From positions 1 through 30,980 of the forward strand of contig JAQGAU010000329.1 in NCBI GenBank assembly GCA_034698045.1: a DNA stretch of 30,980 bases, given 5' to 3'. Each line of letters opens with the position of its first letter. Within the stretch, counting starts at the first letter, position 1. Of this stretch, positions 1 through 10,040 are shown piece by piece. This stretch comes from Paramacrobiotus richtersi (Eukaryota > Tardigrada > Eutardigrada > Parachela > Macrobiotidae). The notes under the pieces are model-generated. The model was not told the origin of the DNA. It did no database searches and saw nothing but the letters and a program-made list of their open reading frames with translations. The translations under genes were made by a program, and so were the position numbers.

Positions 1-458
1 TCTGTTTCGTATCCCGCTGACGAAAACGCCCGCTTGACCACGGCGTTCAGCGTAGCGTGTGCCTTCTTTCGTCCTGCACTTCTTCTGCAGCTCAGAGCAT
101 GGTAACCTCGTGCGTCTGCTCGTTCACCGCATATGCATGAGTGCGATATGCATACGGGTGCGCCCAGACGAAGGGCCACTGCTGTTCGCAGGGTGGAATC
201 GTTGAGAAGATTGCCCAGAGATGCCACAGGTAATGCCTTCAGCCATGATCCCGACTCTTTCGTACTAACTGCCAAAAGTCTGGCTTGACCGGAAATGTCT
301 TTCTGGTGTATTTCCTGTAGCTCGTTCATTGCTTTCTTTATCAGGGGTAGATCCCATGCCTTCTGGATGCCCATAGCTTCGCTTGCAGGGATATCGGTTT
401 GGGTGATGTTTCGCCACTCGTTCACGCCGAGCCCGCAATACGCTTCCAGGTCGAAATT
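1..458 (-). mobile_element. LINE-type reverse transcriptase C-terminal fragment (truncated at both ends)
   Basis: The minus strand is open without a stop from 458 to the window edge (152 codons), with no start codon; a TAA lies just upstream at 461-459. The translation contains LRTAVALRLGAP, then a CxCG motif (SCICGE), then GYHALSCRRSAGRKK, then TLNAVVKRAFSSAGYE. This spacing (LRLG, CxCG, G-x-H-x-L-x-C, SxGR, N-x-V-x-R-A-x-x-x-A-G) is what I know from the region downstream of the reverse-transcriptase core in many animal non-LTR retrotransposon proteins. The protein would help copy the element RNA into the genome; this piece lacks the polymerase core. The 5' truncation is typical of LINE copies, and the break abuts a copy of the dispersed repeat family starting at 461. 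The 3' end lies outside the window. I am fairly sure of the class but cannot name the clade. Confidence 0.72.
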
Positions 459-460
459 TT

Positions 461-490
461 ACTGCATCGTATGGTGTGGCAGTAAAGGTC
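461..490 (-). repeat. Dispersed repeat family 1, TFT-motif segment, copy 1
   Basis: Read on the minus strand this segment encodes TFTATPYDAV. Related segments occur at 11164-11198, 18962-18999 and 24777-24809. Here, as at 18962 and 24777, it lies about 80-95 bp before a copy of the 66-bp stem-loop. It marks one end of a longer diverged repeat that continues to about 1040. Confidence 0.6.
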
Positions 491-542
491 TTGTACAACA
501 GTCATCGCCAGGCCTATGTTACAGTGATATTATGGGTTCGTC

Positions 543-610
543 GTTTTCCGATTTAAGTGGCACACTGCAGTAGCTCGTGAAATACTGTCAATACCGCGCA
601 AAACGGAAAA
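543..610 (+). repeat. 66-bp stem-loop repeat, copy 1
   Basis: TTTTCCG at the left end and CGGAAAA at the right end pair; inside them are ACTGCAGTA and TACTGTCAAT and a GTGG/CCGC pair (G-U wobble in place of the GCGG of other copies). Same family as 5041, 7202, 19057 and 25719, plus a truncated copy at 24869. Confidence 0.8.
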
Positions 611-914
611 TCTAACAAGTGTAATGGAACTCACTCACTCAATCAAAAGAAAATCACTGTAACAAAGATGGCCGCTACGCTACATCGCCATAATATACTT
701 AGGTTACCGAAATTAAAGTAAGGTCAATTATAAAAACAAACTGCACTAATCAGTATGCGGTTTCTGCAGTAACTTACTCTCCAAAAAGTTAACCTATATG
801 AGTTCATCCAGAGAATAATTTTCACTGAGCTGTATATTATATTTTGGTGATAAAACAGGTAGTACATACCTCTAGACGACATTAGTATCGCTTTAGAAGC
901 ATGCATCCCCGTTC

Positions 915-1040
915 CCTGCTGTTAGGAGGACTGCTGGCCATCGTTGGATAGACTGCGTGCACAAATACTTTCCTTCAGCCCGCCCGGCTTGAGGCATGTA
1001 TAAAGAAGCCCAAACTCAGTCAAACTTTCTAATTTTACAC
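915..1040 (+). repeat. Dispersed repeat family 1, distal segment, copy 1
   Basis: Contains the block GGAGGACT followed by CCATCGT and, about 80 bp on, CCAAACTCAGTCAAACTTT. The same blocks recur at 12068-12190 and, shorter, at 26145-26200. In this copy and the 26145 copy the stem-loop lies upstream on the same strand, so these look like parts of one longer element. Confidence 0.6.
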
Positions 1041-2515
1041 CGAAATCTTGACCGAGGTATATACTATGCGCAGGGATAGTTGCAGAGATCCTTGACAATG
1101 CGCAACAATTATCTGATCACTCGCTGTATTTGCGTAAAGCTGGCGCTTGAGTTTGCATGAAAACGGCAACTCACAAGAATTACAGATACACGCGTGACAC
1201 ATCAGCACCTGTCAAGGAAAACAAGACCTTGAATCGTATTATAGCGAGAACGATTGTGTGCATACACCACAGATTGTTTCCCTGTATTTACTTGTACGAG
1301 TGCATGTTCAGTTGAGAGAGTGTTGTACGGAAGTCGTAATGTGGGAGAAATCTCGATGTAACAGATCAGTCAGTCACCAGTCGATGTCCCAGTAAAAGCC
1401 TTTCGATCGATTGCTTTCTTCTCTCGTTCGATTCACCTTCGTTCGTAATCCATCGTAACCTTCGAATGTGCATAAGATTTCGAGTCACCTTTCATAAGAT
1501 CGTGGTAAGCGCCGAGTAGGCAACCCACTAGAACCCTGACCGGAACACACTCCCGTCACCGTTATAGTATTGACTGCCTGCTAAGAGTTTTAAGCCAGTC
1601 GTGCCATTGTAAATCGGTCTTTCTGGCGAGGGAGCTAACAAATTATTTAGAAAACACCGCGAACTGGCGACGACGAGATAGCGACCGTCGATGTTGATTG
1701 GCGCTATTGGTCAATGGACCATATTCTTCAACAACTATTACAGGGTGACGTACATTGTCGCACGATGATGAATCCAAACTGTAAATTTGTAGAGTACAAA
1801 GGTCACCACAATATGAAACTCACTATGTTATCGATATGATATACTACAATATGTGTACTGGCGAGTTCGGGCCAAAAACATGTAGAAATCAAACCTATGT
1901 TTTTCAGACAGAGCACCGAAGGCACACAGTGGCCTAGTGGGAGGCAGACCTTCTAATTATAACCAGGAATGGTAGCGAGCCCACCCGAGCCCGCCACTCT
2001 TCACGCCTTCATTTATTCCGAGGTCGGCGCTGGTGAATCCGACTGTGGCATCCCTAAAGTGGTGTGGAATCGGTGCATGCAAATCTTGCAGACACGCTCA
2101 ACTGAAACTCTCCACACGCAATTATAAATTAGCACAAAAGAGCTCTCCATGCCAGTTGTCACGTCTTCGCGCTAGCTCGCACTTTATCAATCGAGTACCA
2201 TAGAACTGAACGGTATCTCATATCGTGGCCGAAGGCTTATGGTTGCTACACGAAAACGTTGTACTAGTTTAGTAGTTACCGCACAGTGCAAGACTTTCAC
2301 TAACTCAAGGCTACGATGAACGCCGAAACGATAAAGGATCCCATATCACCATGGAATGGACCACGGTCCTCTTTAATTGTCAATTTGACGAATTAAGCGT
2401 AATTCACCGCGACCGTTGAATGGCATGAGATGTGTTGTTCTGTTGCGTTCTCTGGTTGTCATGGTGATACTGGATGTGCGTGGTGTTCATGTTAACCAGT
2501 CTAAATTCCCATGCT
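1041..2515. other. Gene-free stretch
   Basis: No reading frame of convincing length or composition, no RNA gene and no strong repeat is seen on either strand. Confidence 0.5.
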
Positions 2516-2644
2516 ATGAATTTCTGTCGATTATCACCGACAATGGTGGCCAACCGGTAACCTGCCTGCTAATTAAATTTTTAATTTACGTATTTCTTCG
2601 TTGCAGTAATGGAATTACGGCAAACGGCGGATATTACACTTTAG
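2516..2644 (+). CDS. Candidate 5' mini-exons of the GPCR gene
   Basis: An ATG at 2516 opens a 41-nt segment (MNFCRLSPTMVAN...) ending at a GT donor after 2556. A 50-nt AT-rich intron follows, with a branch-like TGCTAATTAA, a pyrimidine tract and TTGCAG at 2606. A second segment, 2607-2644, then reads NGITANGGYYTL and ends at a GTAGGT donor in phase 1. The GPCR exon starting at 3423 needs exactly a phase-1 donor, so the pieces can join into a plausible N-terminus ahead of helix 1. This rests only on splice sites and phase; an overlapping frame (MRCVVLLRSLVVMVIL...) has a signal-peptide-like start but reaches a stop after the same splice. The connecting intron would be about 780 bp. Confidence 0.28.
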
Positions 2645-3422
2645 GTAGGTACTTCAAGCAGAACATGTTGTGTTATAACACTCGGCAAAGTTGGGGCTGT
2701 CTCGTTATTGCTGCTACTTCATTTTCCCGTATTCATTTCATAATTTTCATCTCACGTTCCGGACGGTCTTTTCTTCACCGGTGATGAAATTTAAAATAGA
2801 TGCCGCTAATCAGCCTGCCAGTACGTCTGGCAGTAATTGGCTTATTATGGTATCCTTACATGTACAGCCAGTGACAATCTGCAGTGTTACTCGAAAGGAG
2901 AAACAAGAATCAGCGTTAACTTTCTTGGGTTCTGAAAATTAATCCCACAGCTCACCCGGAAAAGTGGTGTGCCTTTTTGTTTATCAAAATGAGCTAGATA
3001 TGCATTGCACTAGTTGTTTGTCGCAACCTAGGCTGCGAGCTGCATAATAGCGACTTGCAAACGCAGAAGTTGGCTATTACCGCTACTTGCAGTGCCTACA
3101 ATTTCATTCACTTATCCTCGTTGACAAAGGTGCATCGTTCAATGCGAGTTGGAACAACACACTTTTTTACCAACTTGCAGTTGACAAACAGATGAATGCA
3201 TAATGTTGGAGTACAACATTTTAATTGTCAAATATAACTTGGGATTACAACAGCGTGCGGACATTGAAGTTAATTAACAAAAGGCCCCTGTCGGGGCCGA
3301 ATTACTGAAAAAACATCATCCAAGTTAGCCGAAGGCGGTGCTGTGCCCATTATGGCAACTGTGCCCATTATGGGAGTAGAACTGTGCAAATCTTTCTCTT
3401 TCTCTCAATAACCACACCGCAG
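2645..3422 (+). other. Intergenic or intronic stretch before the GPCR exon
   Basis: No gene is seen. It holds a GC-rich hairpin at 3283-3298 (GGCCCC, TGTC, GGGGCC) and a direct repeat CTGTGCCCATTATGG at 3341-3355 and 3359-3373. It ends in a pyrimidine-rich tract and ACCGCAG, a good acceptor for the GPCR exon. Confidence 0.5.
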
Positions 3423-4372
3423 CGCCAAAGACCGATTACACGGTTACCAATTCGTCATCCAGCTTGATCAGCTTGACAGTGATCACACTCGCCGTCAACT
3501 GTGCGTTGCTCTTCTTGCTGCTTAAGGAAAAAGAGCTGCGAACTCCGTTTAATGTGTACATTGTTGCCCTGTTCTGCAGTCACGTCCTGTACGTCGGTTT
3601 TGGCTACCCGATGGAGATTCTCTCCGATTATTACGGCTTTCGCTGGCTGGGATTCGAAGCCTGTACGTTACTAATTTATGATTCTTATATTGTATCGGCT
3701 GTAACGGTACACATTCACGTGCTGATTACCATCAATCGCGCTTGGGCGCTCCTCTGGCCGATAACATACAAAAATCGTCACACTTCACGGGTAGCCGCCA
3801 TACTCAGCTGCGGCGTAGTGGTGTACTTACACGTCCTTTTGCTGCCCGGAATTACGTTAGATGCCATGTACTACCGCGTGCCGCACAGTGCAAGCTGCTA
3901 TTTGGACACCAAGGCGCAGTCGACATGGTCGATGTTTGTGACGGTGTAGGTATTTAGCCTGCCAAAGCTCTCCATTCCGGTATCCTATCCCTTTTTACTC
4001 TGGAAGGTGTTTCGCAGGAGAAGACGGGCCTTTGTTGTGCAATCTGTCCCACTTGAAGGGGTATCGACCACACGGGACACCGGCCCACCACAGCAACAGC
4101 CAGCGAATAAATCCAGGCCGTTTGTCGTTGTGAGCTTCTCTACATTAAGCGCCTCAGTTTGCTGGATTCCCAGTCTGGTGTACTACAACCTGACTGATTT
4201 CGTGCCGTCTAGCGAGAATGAGACCTTGCGTGAAGTACAAACTGTACTGTCCATGTTACTGGGCCTGCTCGATCCCCTGTTTTTTGCACTGAGTGTCAGA
4301 AGTTTACGAACAAGCGTTGTTCGCTTGGTAAAATGTCGACTGCCGTCGCAAAAGATCGAGATCAAGAATTAG
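3423..4372 (+). pseudogene. Rhodopsin-type (family A) G-protein-coupled receptor with an in-frame stop in helix 5
   Basis: A seven-helix receptor that would sit in the plasma membrane and signal through G proteins; the ligand is unknown. Seen in one frame: an N-glycosylation site near the start (TNSSSS), helix 1 (LTVITLAVNCALLFLLL), helix 2 (YIVALFCSHVLYVGF), helix 3 ending in INRAWALLWP (NRA where most have DRY), helix 4 (AAILSCGVVVYLHVLLLP), helix 5, a basic loop 3 (RRRRRA), helix 6 with CWIPSL, and helix 7 with LLDPLFF in place of NPxxY. A single TAG at 3947-3949 interrupts helix 5 after SMFVTV; the same frame resumes at once with VFSLPKLSIPVSYPF, so the gene is otherwise intact to the TAG at 4372. 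No ATG lies in the exon; an upstream exon is expected (see 2516-2644). A stop caused by assembly error or readthrough cannot be excluded. Family certain; functional status open. Confidence 0.85.
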
Positions 4373-4492
4373 AATCTTTTGTTTATTGATCAACAAAAGC
4401 TTGCGGATTCAGTGTGCGATTACTATAAACAAGGGTATTTCTCTGATTAATCGCAATGTCATTGCGATGTATAGGTCCGGCAAAGCGTGCTG

Positions 4493-4999
4493 TCAGTCGA
4501 ATGACATATTTTTACGGAAAGGGTTAACTGTAACTTCTGTTCGGGTGTATTTAACTGCATGTCCCCACACTACATTCATGTGGGCCGTTCCGGCTCGATA
4601 TTTTGGGCAAGTGTCCACCTCCTGACCTCGGCAGATAACAGCCAATGCCTGACAGATTGCACATCTCGATTCGCCTTCTTGGATGATCCCTAGTTCGTTT
4701 TCATCGAATTGCTGAAATAATTCGTTCATTAATTGATAGTTTTGCTTACGTTTGGATGGTGTTTGCTGCACAGACTCGAATAACAGTAGAAAAATAATAA
4801 CGATCCTGAACGTTTTGGCTTTTATTGTAATTACTGGCTGCGGCAGAGACTGACCCGGTGTACTACAACTGTTCGTGCAGGCCGAGTTTTCCCAAAGTGT
4901 TGACTGCTCAATTTTGCGTAACCAAAAATGTGCAACATAGTCATATTTATCTTCTACATATTTGGCGGCTAGGTTCGATGCGGGTGATATGAGCAGTAT
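4493..4999 (-). CDS. Unrecognised protein with one hydrophobic segment; internal exon or partial gene
   Basis: The minus strand is open for 168 codons plus TGA/TAA-type stop with no initiating ATG; the only in-frame ATG codons are well inside. It begins right after an AG (TTTCGTAG), so an acceptor there is possible. The order is: a lysine/tyrosine-rich stretch (KYVEDKYDYVAHFW), a cysteine pair (SACTNSC), a proline-rich bit (STPGQSLPQP), a hydrophobic run FRIVIIFLLLF, a polar Gln/Asn/Glu-rich stretch, and CAICQALAVIC with a further cysteine in VDTCP. One reading is a single-pass membrane protein; another is that FRIVIIFLLLF is a signal peptide whose ATG has become ATA (KAKTFRIVIIF). The CxxC start suggests but does not make a zinc finger. 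No family recognised. It is convergent with the GPCR, 120 bp away. Confidence 0.4.
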   Translation of the reverse strand: MLLISPASNLAAKYVEDKYDYVAHFWLRKIEQSTLWENSACTNSCSTPGQSLPQPVITIKAKTFRIVIIFLLLFESVQQTPSKRKQNYQLMNELFQQFDENELGIIQEGESRCAICQALAVICRGQEVDTCPKYRAGTAHMNVVWGHAVKYTRTEVTVNPFRKNMSFD

Positions 5000-5040
5000 C
5001 TACGAAACTTTACTCTGGCAAGGCGTTTGCCGAATTCACC

Positions 5041-5107
5041 GTTTTCCGATTTAAGCGGAACATTGCAGTACTTAAAAAGATACTGGCAATACCGCATAGA
5101 ACGGAAT
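5041..5107 (+). repeat. 66-bp stem-loop repeat, copy 2
   Basis: Keeps TTTTCCGATTTAAGCGGAAC, ATTGCAGTA paired with TACTGGCAAT, ACCGC and ACGGAA. The outer right arm is worn (ACGGAATAG). Confidence 0.8.
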
Positions 5108-5504
5108 AGAGGTCAGATATAGCGCAAGAAACCGTGTAATCATAACGGCAGATGCATGTATTACTTTATCATCGGAAGCCAGCAACCATAAGGGTTAAAT
5201 ACCTCTGAACAAGGGAAAACCAGCGCATAGATACTTCAGCGCATATAGGAAATAACTCTATGTGTGTACATCGTGAACAGAGTCAATATCATGGATTGGA
5301 CTTACAATTAGTGTTCAGCAGTGCTCCGTATTCTCAGTTTCGCTTCAACTTAGCAAAACTGATCGCACTGGGTTGAAAGCAGCTCACTATGTTTTGCTAC
5401 CGCTAGCATAAGTTCTATAAACAATTAAACATGAATAACCCGCCGAAGAACTGTTATCAGGAAAACAAAACTATCCATTCGGTACTAAGGTCTCGAGATT
5501 ACCC

Positions 5505-6363
5505 ATGACTGCGACATTCTGGTACTGGACTTCGCAACTACCATTCCACGTTGTTGCGTATGTGAGTTTCCGCTCATCATCCATGTATGAACGCAGCGAC
5601 GGAGCCAACAAATTTAAACGACATTTTTGGAACGAAAGTAGGAACCGTCTTGAAACCTATGATTTATCGAAGGGATCTTCCACCGACATGTTCCTTGCGG
5701 GACTGATACAGTGCTATTCTCTTACAGTCAACAGCTGCATCATTCAGGTAACATTCAGATGACAATTACCAGACGATCTGATATTTGGGTATTTCATGGT
5801 GTGCGATGTTGTCTTTCTGTAAAAAATCAGCTGTATTACACAGGCAAAACTTCAAACGCGTATCCAAATCCAATCAAAGATAGCGCCAAGTACGCTCGCC
5901 GGATAGGAACAAGCCTAGAGACGTATGCCATCCTGATGGCAAAGATCAGCGAGGGTAACAAACAACTCGAGGCTTTGAAGGACGCTATCGGAAACGGCGC
6001 CCAAGACATGCTTTTCACATTTTACAACCTTTTATGTAAAAATATTCTTGGGCAATGTTACTGAAGCAGCTGACCCGATCATTGGGCATTTCATCCTGAG
6101 AAATAACGGTAACAACCTCCGCTGTAGTAATAAAGCATGCCATTTCCTGTGGCTCCAGGCGAATGATATTCTGCAAATTCCGCAACCGCAGCCATGCAGG
6201 CCGCTACCATTTATCGTTTTCGGCACGGGCCTTGCTCTCGAAAACCCCTTTACAATTTCTGGAATTAGCCACCCTAGCTAACGGAGACCATATATTTACT
6301 ATCACTGCACTCGCAAATTCGTCGACGGGTACGCCGAGCGCAGTCTGCTACGGTATTACATAG
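5505..6363 (+). pseudogene. Unrecognised gene with frame breaks
   Basis: Three consecutive open frames read like pieces of one protein. The first, from an ATG at 5505, runs to CIIQ, followed by a GTAACA donor; TTACACAG before 5843 is a good acceptor for a roughly 95-bp intron. The second (5843 to about 6042) reads NAYPNPIKDSAKYARRIG ... ILMAKISEGNKQLEALKDA ... FTFYNLL. The third takes over by a one-base shift at a run of five A (6038-6042) and reads GNVTEAADPIIGHFILRNNG ... CSNKACHFLWLQAND. A further shift near 6241-6248 (AAAACCCC) leads to LQFLELATLANGDHIFTITA and a stop at 6363. Residue composition and continuity argue for a true gene; I do not recognise the family and assign no function. 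The two shifts mean a dying gene or indel errors in the sequence. Confidence 0.35.
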
Positions 6364-6659
6364 AACTGGGAATTACATCGATTTGCCTTATCGATAGTAA
6401 CGGACGGCATTCCTAAAGTTAATAACGCCCGAAGATAAAAACAACAATAAACTGCGCTGACAATATAACGGGCATTGTATGATAGCGTGTCGAGAACGAG
6501 TGTCCTCGATTGGCAAATCAGCACAGGCACTTAAATCCTTTATAAAGGAAGATCCACAACAGCAAAATCCTCAATCCATATATATTATGGTAGTTCGATC
6601 GAACGACAACATACGACAATCTAATTATGTAAGTTTTTTTATTATGGCCGATTTGTTGC

Positions 6660-7150
6660 AGCTGCGGCTACATGTTGACTAGAGTGCTAGTTGCTCAGCG
6701 ACTGCATCTGCAGGTGACTAAATTAGCTGGTCTTAAGTACTGGATTGATCGCGCTTACGAATCTGTAGGTTTCGATTATCTGACAGGTTAGAATAGGCGT
6801 TGCTGATTCAACTATTGAGTCCTCCGCGTTTCAGAAAGTGAGATGGTCGATTGTTGACAATACAGGATCACAGATCCCTGTTTTCTCCCATTGCAAAACC
6901 TCTCATGATTAACGATCGAGTAAGTAACTCCCTCCTTCACAAGAGCAGCGAAGCACGTCCTGTGATTTTGCCCGCTGCTTCAGGTTAATGACCTTTCTCT
7001 TCCCACTGATAGTCAGTACAACATCAACGTTAAAAAGCAGGCAACCCGATCGAAAAAATGCATACCGTTGATAAAGTAAGCGCTACGTTAGCTCTCGTTT
7101 TTAGCGGCAAAATAATTAGCCAGGAAGCTTATGGCCAATGCTGGGCATGC
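6660..7150 (+). repeat. Dispersed repeat family 2, copy 1
   Basis: Matches 21370-22140 in order and orientation. Shared blocks include TTGCTCAGCGACTG (6691 and 21402), GGTTTCGATT with TCAGACA-like sequence, GGTTAATGA-like/ATTAATGATCTTTC, and GATAAAGTAA ... GTTTTT.GCGGCAAA ... TTAGC ... GGCCAA near 7070-7140 and 22050-22125. The second copy is longer in its middle part. No coding potential is evident in either. Confidence 0.6.
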
Positions 7151-7201
7151 GTTGGCAAAATTACTCTTCTCGCAGATAGGGTAATCATGACTGTATCTTG
7201 T

Positions 7202-7270
7202 GGTTTCCGATTTAAGCGGAACATTACAGTACCTTGATGGATACTGTCAATGTCGCCTGAAAACGGAAAC
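7202..7270 (+). repeat. 66-bp stem-loop repeat, copy 3
   Basis: GGTTTCCGATTTAAGCGGAA, ATTACAGTA paired with TACTGTCAAT, then ACGGAAAC. The inner CCGC has decayed to GTCGCC. Confidence 0.8.
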
Positions 7271-7415
7271 CCTGCCAGAGGTTGAAAACACAATAGAGTA
7301 ATTATGTACATATGTATTGTGACTTAGCGGCTGGAAAGATATCAGTGTACTAACAGATTTTCTGGAGTGTGGGGATCCCGTGAAGGTGCGGGAGTAGGAG
7401 GCCTCCTGGGCCACG

Positions 7416-7673
7416 ATGGTGCAGAGTCCACAGGGAAATTGGATTGATAAGAAAAACCGCCTCGCAGATCGTGAAGCAGCTATTACATTACATTGCTCTG
7501 CGTTTGCAGTTTGGTCGTTAATCCGTCGAAGATGGCGTCGAGACCGCTACTGGCCTACTGCATTTTCGCTACCGACTCTAGGGGCGCCAGCGGCAACCAA
7601 CGTGACGAGAGATATGGATGCAATGGTATCAGCTCTAAGGGATCAGCTGGCAAATGCACGTAAAGGGGGGTAA
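7416..7673 (+). CDS. Hypothetical 85-residue open frame
   Basis: An ATG-started frame with a more GC-rich, Arg/Ala-rich composition than its surroundings (LIRRRWRRDRYW; ending MVSALRDQLANARKGG, which could be a short amphipathic helix). No domain, signal peptide or splice sites that I can support. It could be chance. Confidence 0.2.
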   Translation: MVQSPQGNWIDKKNRLADREAAITLHCSAFAVWSLIRRRWRRDRYWPTAFSLPTLGAPAATNVTRDMDAMVSALRDQLANARKGG

Positions 7674-9620
7674 ATCCGCTCGGCATGGGCAGATCCGACT
7701 GACTGACGGCCAACAAAACTGCTAACGATGTGCGTTAATTTTGATATTGCGCTACGTGGTGCACATTGAGTGCGTTCACTTGGCTAAATGTAACATGATA
7801 ATATCAGAAAGAGGTTTGCGGGTCTGAATTAAGTTTTACGAATATTTTGCACAACCATCATTCTGCCTGCGTAATTTAACAAGGCTGCTACTGTGTTTCC
7901 GTCTACCCGGCGACGCAAGGCGGCTGCCGGGAAGGCGGCTGTCGAGCAGATGGCTACCGAAATTTAAAGCAAAACCATTGACCCACAAGTTAAATTTTAC
8001 CGATCCACGTACGTCGAATAGCGTAAGGATGCACATGTTTGCACAGACGTATACGCGGGTTTGCCGTTTGCAAGACAAGTCTTTTTGTCAGGAAAGTTAT
8101 CAAGGGACCTTTTCGAATATAGTGAGAAACGGCTGATCTTAACGCATACCGTGTGTTGGCAATCATGTAGTTAAAGGAATGGTATCGAAGGAACCGTAAT
8201 TGCTTAATACGGCGGCTCCCGAGTGTCCGCTCGGACATGACTAAACGTATCCGCTCGAACAAGGCAACTGGCGTGGAGGCATCGATCTCGCGTAGTGACC
8301 TTGTACTTCTTTAAACGCTAGTGATGGCCTAGTAGATTGCTTTAAATATTTTGGAGAATGTTCAGCAAACGATCCACTTATCCAGTTAAGTGGGTGACCT
8401 TGCCATATTCCTAGGACGGACTGACCACCCGTCAGACTGCAGAGAAAAGATTCAGTCTCTGACAGTTCTGGAAATATCAACACGAAAGCACGACCATGGA
8501 GCGCTCGATTGTTCTAAAGAAAATGTGGGAAAAACAGGCCTTAGAACTCCACAGAAAGACTAGACATAGTTGCTAGAGGTGCAGTGCAGAGCCAGGCGCG
8601 AAGTGGAGCAGCCTGCTCCAAAGTATCAGCAGCTGACCGGTCATTGTAGTGCGCAGGAAACTTGGATGAACGCAGAAAGAGACGCAAAGTGAACCGACAG
8701 AGGCACATTTCAGCTGTCTAGCTGAAACGCCATAAAAAAAACAGAGACGTAGCCAAAACGGTTTAAGGGCGTTTCCCCAATAAACAGCATGTAGTTCAAG
8801 GAGAGTTAGGAGACGGTGGATAAGTTAGAAGGAATTAGAAAGACGCAGGCGAAGAGCCAATTGTATTACAGGTGGCAATGGTATTTCTGACTTCTCGAAA
8901 AGGTTTTTACCGAAGTGCAGTGACAGTTATGCAGTATAAACGGTACACGAGAGAAAAGGTCAGAACACTTTTCCCCCTTTTTTAAAACAAGGGAGTGTGT
9001 AGTGCATTGTTGCACGAGATTGTCTGTATCAAAGTCACTCACGCAGTCCCACTGCATGTCTACCTGGCAACTAGCCAGATGAATGTACGAACGAATGTTG
9101 CAAGTTAAAATTTATTCTGCTATATGGCGGCTCCCGAGTGGGAAAATAAATTGTCCGCTCGTATATGGCAATACGGTAGACTAAGAGACCATAGTTCGAG
9201 ACTACTTTCCAGTCAGGTAAAAATTATATCACAGCTCACATTTTTATCTTCGATTGATGCTGACAAAAGCCTGAATAACATGTCTTACTTGCCCAAAAGC
9301 TTCTTTTATCCAGAAGCAGAATGGCAGAATGCAATGATCACCTGAAGGCCGAACGAAAAATACCAAAGGTGTGCGATAATATTCATCCAGCCCTCGAACA
9401 TGAAGCTTAAGATTAAGTAAATCAAAGGTGTAATTTTAACAAAACTTCGTTATAACAGCGCTATAACGGGACTAAAAGGACTGTTTTGGGAACAGTAGAA
9501 AGGATGTGCCGTGAAAATCCGTAATAAACTGTAGGTTAAACCACGAAATCGTGAGACAATAATTATGAGAGTTCGAATAAAGCACGGGAGCTTATATTAT
9601 AGCTCCGGCTAGAACGTCGA
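7674..9620. other. Gene-poor stretch
   Basis: Only short, unconvincing frames. A short repeated block GGCGGCTCCCGAGTG occurs at 8211-8225 and 9126-9140, each followed closely by TCCGCTCG, so the two are probably diverged copies of one small repeat. Confidence 0.5.
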
Positions 9621-9626
9621 ATTCCT

Positions 9627-9649
9627 GGTTGCTACGTGACCAAGCGATT
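9627..9649 (+). repeat. Short dispersed repeat (23 bp), copy 1
   Basis: GGTTGCTACGTGACCAAGCG and the next few bases recur with two changes at 13207-13229, just after the long hairpin. Confidence 0.5.
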
Positions 9650-9983
9650 CGTAAAGCTGCAGGCAGATCGCGCTGTTCAACATACCTGCTTTTGTGCCTT
9701 CCATATTGATAACCGTGTATTCAATGCTGAAGACAATCTCCGGCTTTTGTCAAGTCTTCCTTTGTGTAGAATGGTATAAGCAATATACTGCACAGATGAG
9801 TTCCGCTAATTGTAGGCTTGCTTGCCAGTTACATACTGGTTTGACAAAAAAAAAGTGTATGTTCAATTTGTACCATGTTGATTACTGATAGTTCACGAAA
9901 TTCTGTTACTGCCAGTTAATAAGCTGTACACAGTAATACATTTCCGTTCGGGAAAACTGACATATGTGAGCTCAGTATGCAGG

Positions 9984-10040
9984 GTTCGGTATGCAAAGTG
10001 GTCCGAAAAGTTAGGTATGGAGAGAGTTCGGTATGCAAAG
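9984..10040 (+). repeat. Direct repeat pair
   Basis: GTTCGGTATGCAAAG occurs exactly twice, at 9984-9998 and 10026-10040. The flanking DNA to about 11160 shows no gene I can support. Confidence 0.6.

Noticed and set aside
4376..4399. CTTTTGTT / AACAAAAG inverted repeat after the GPCR stop
   Set aside because: Only 8-bp arms; hairpins of this size are common and animal genes do not use such terminators.
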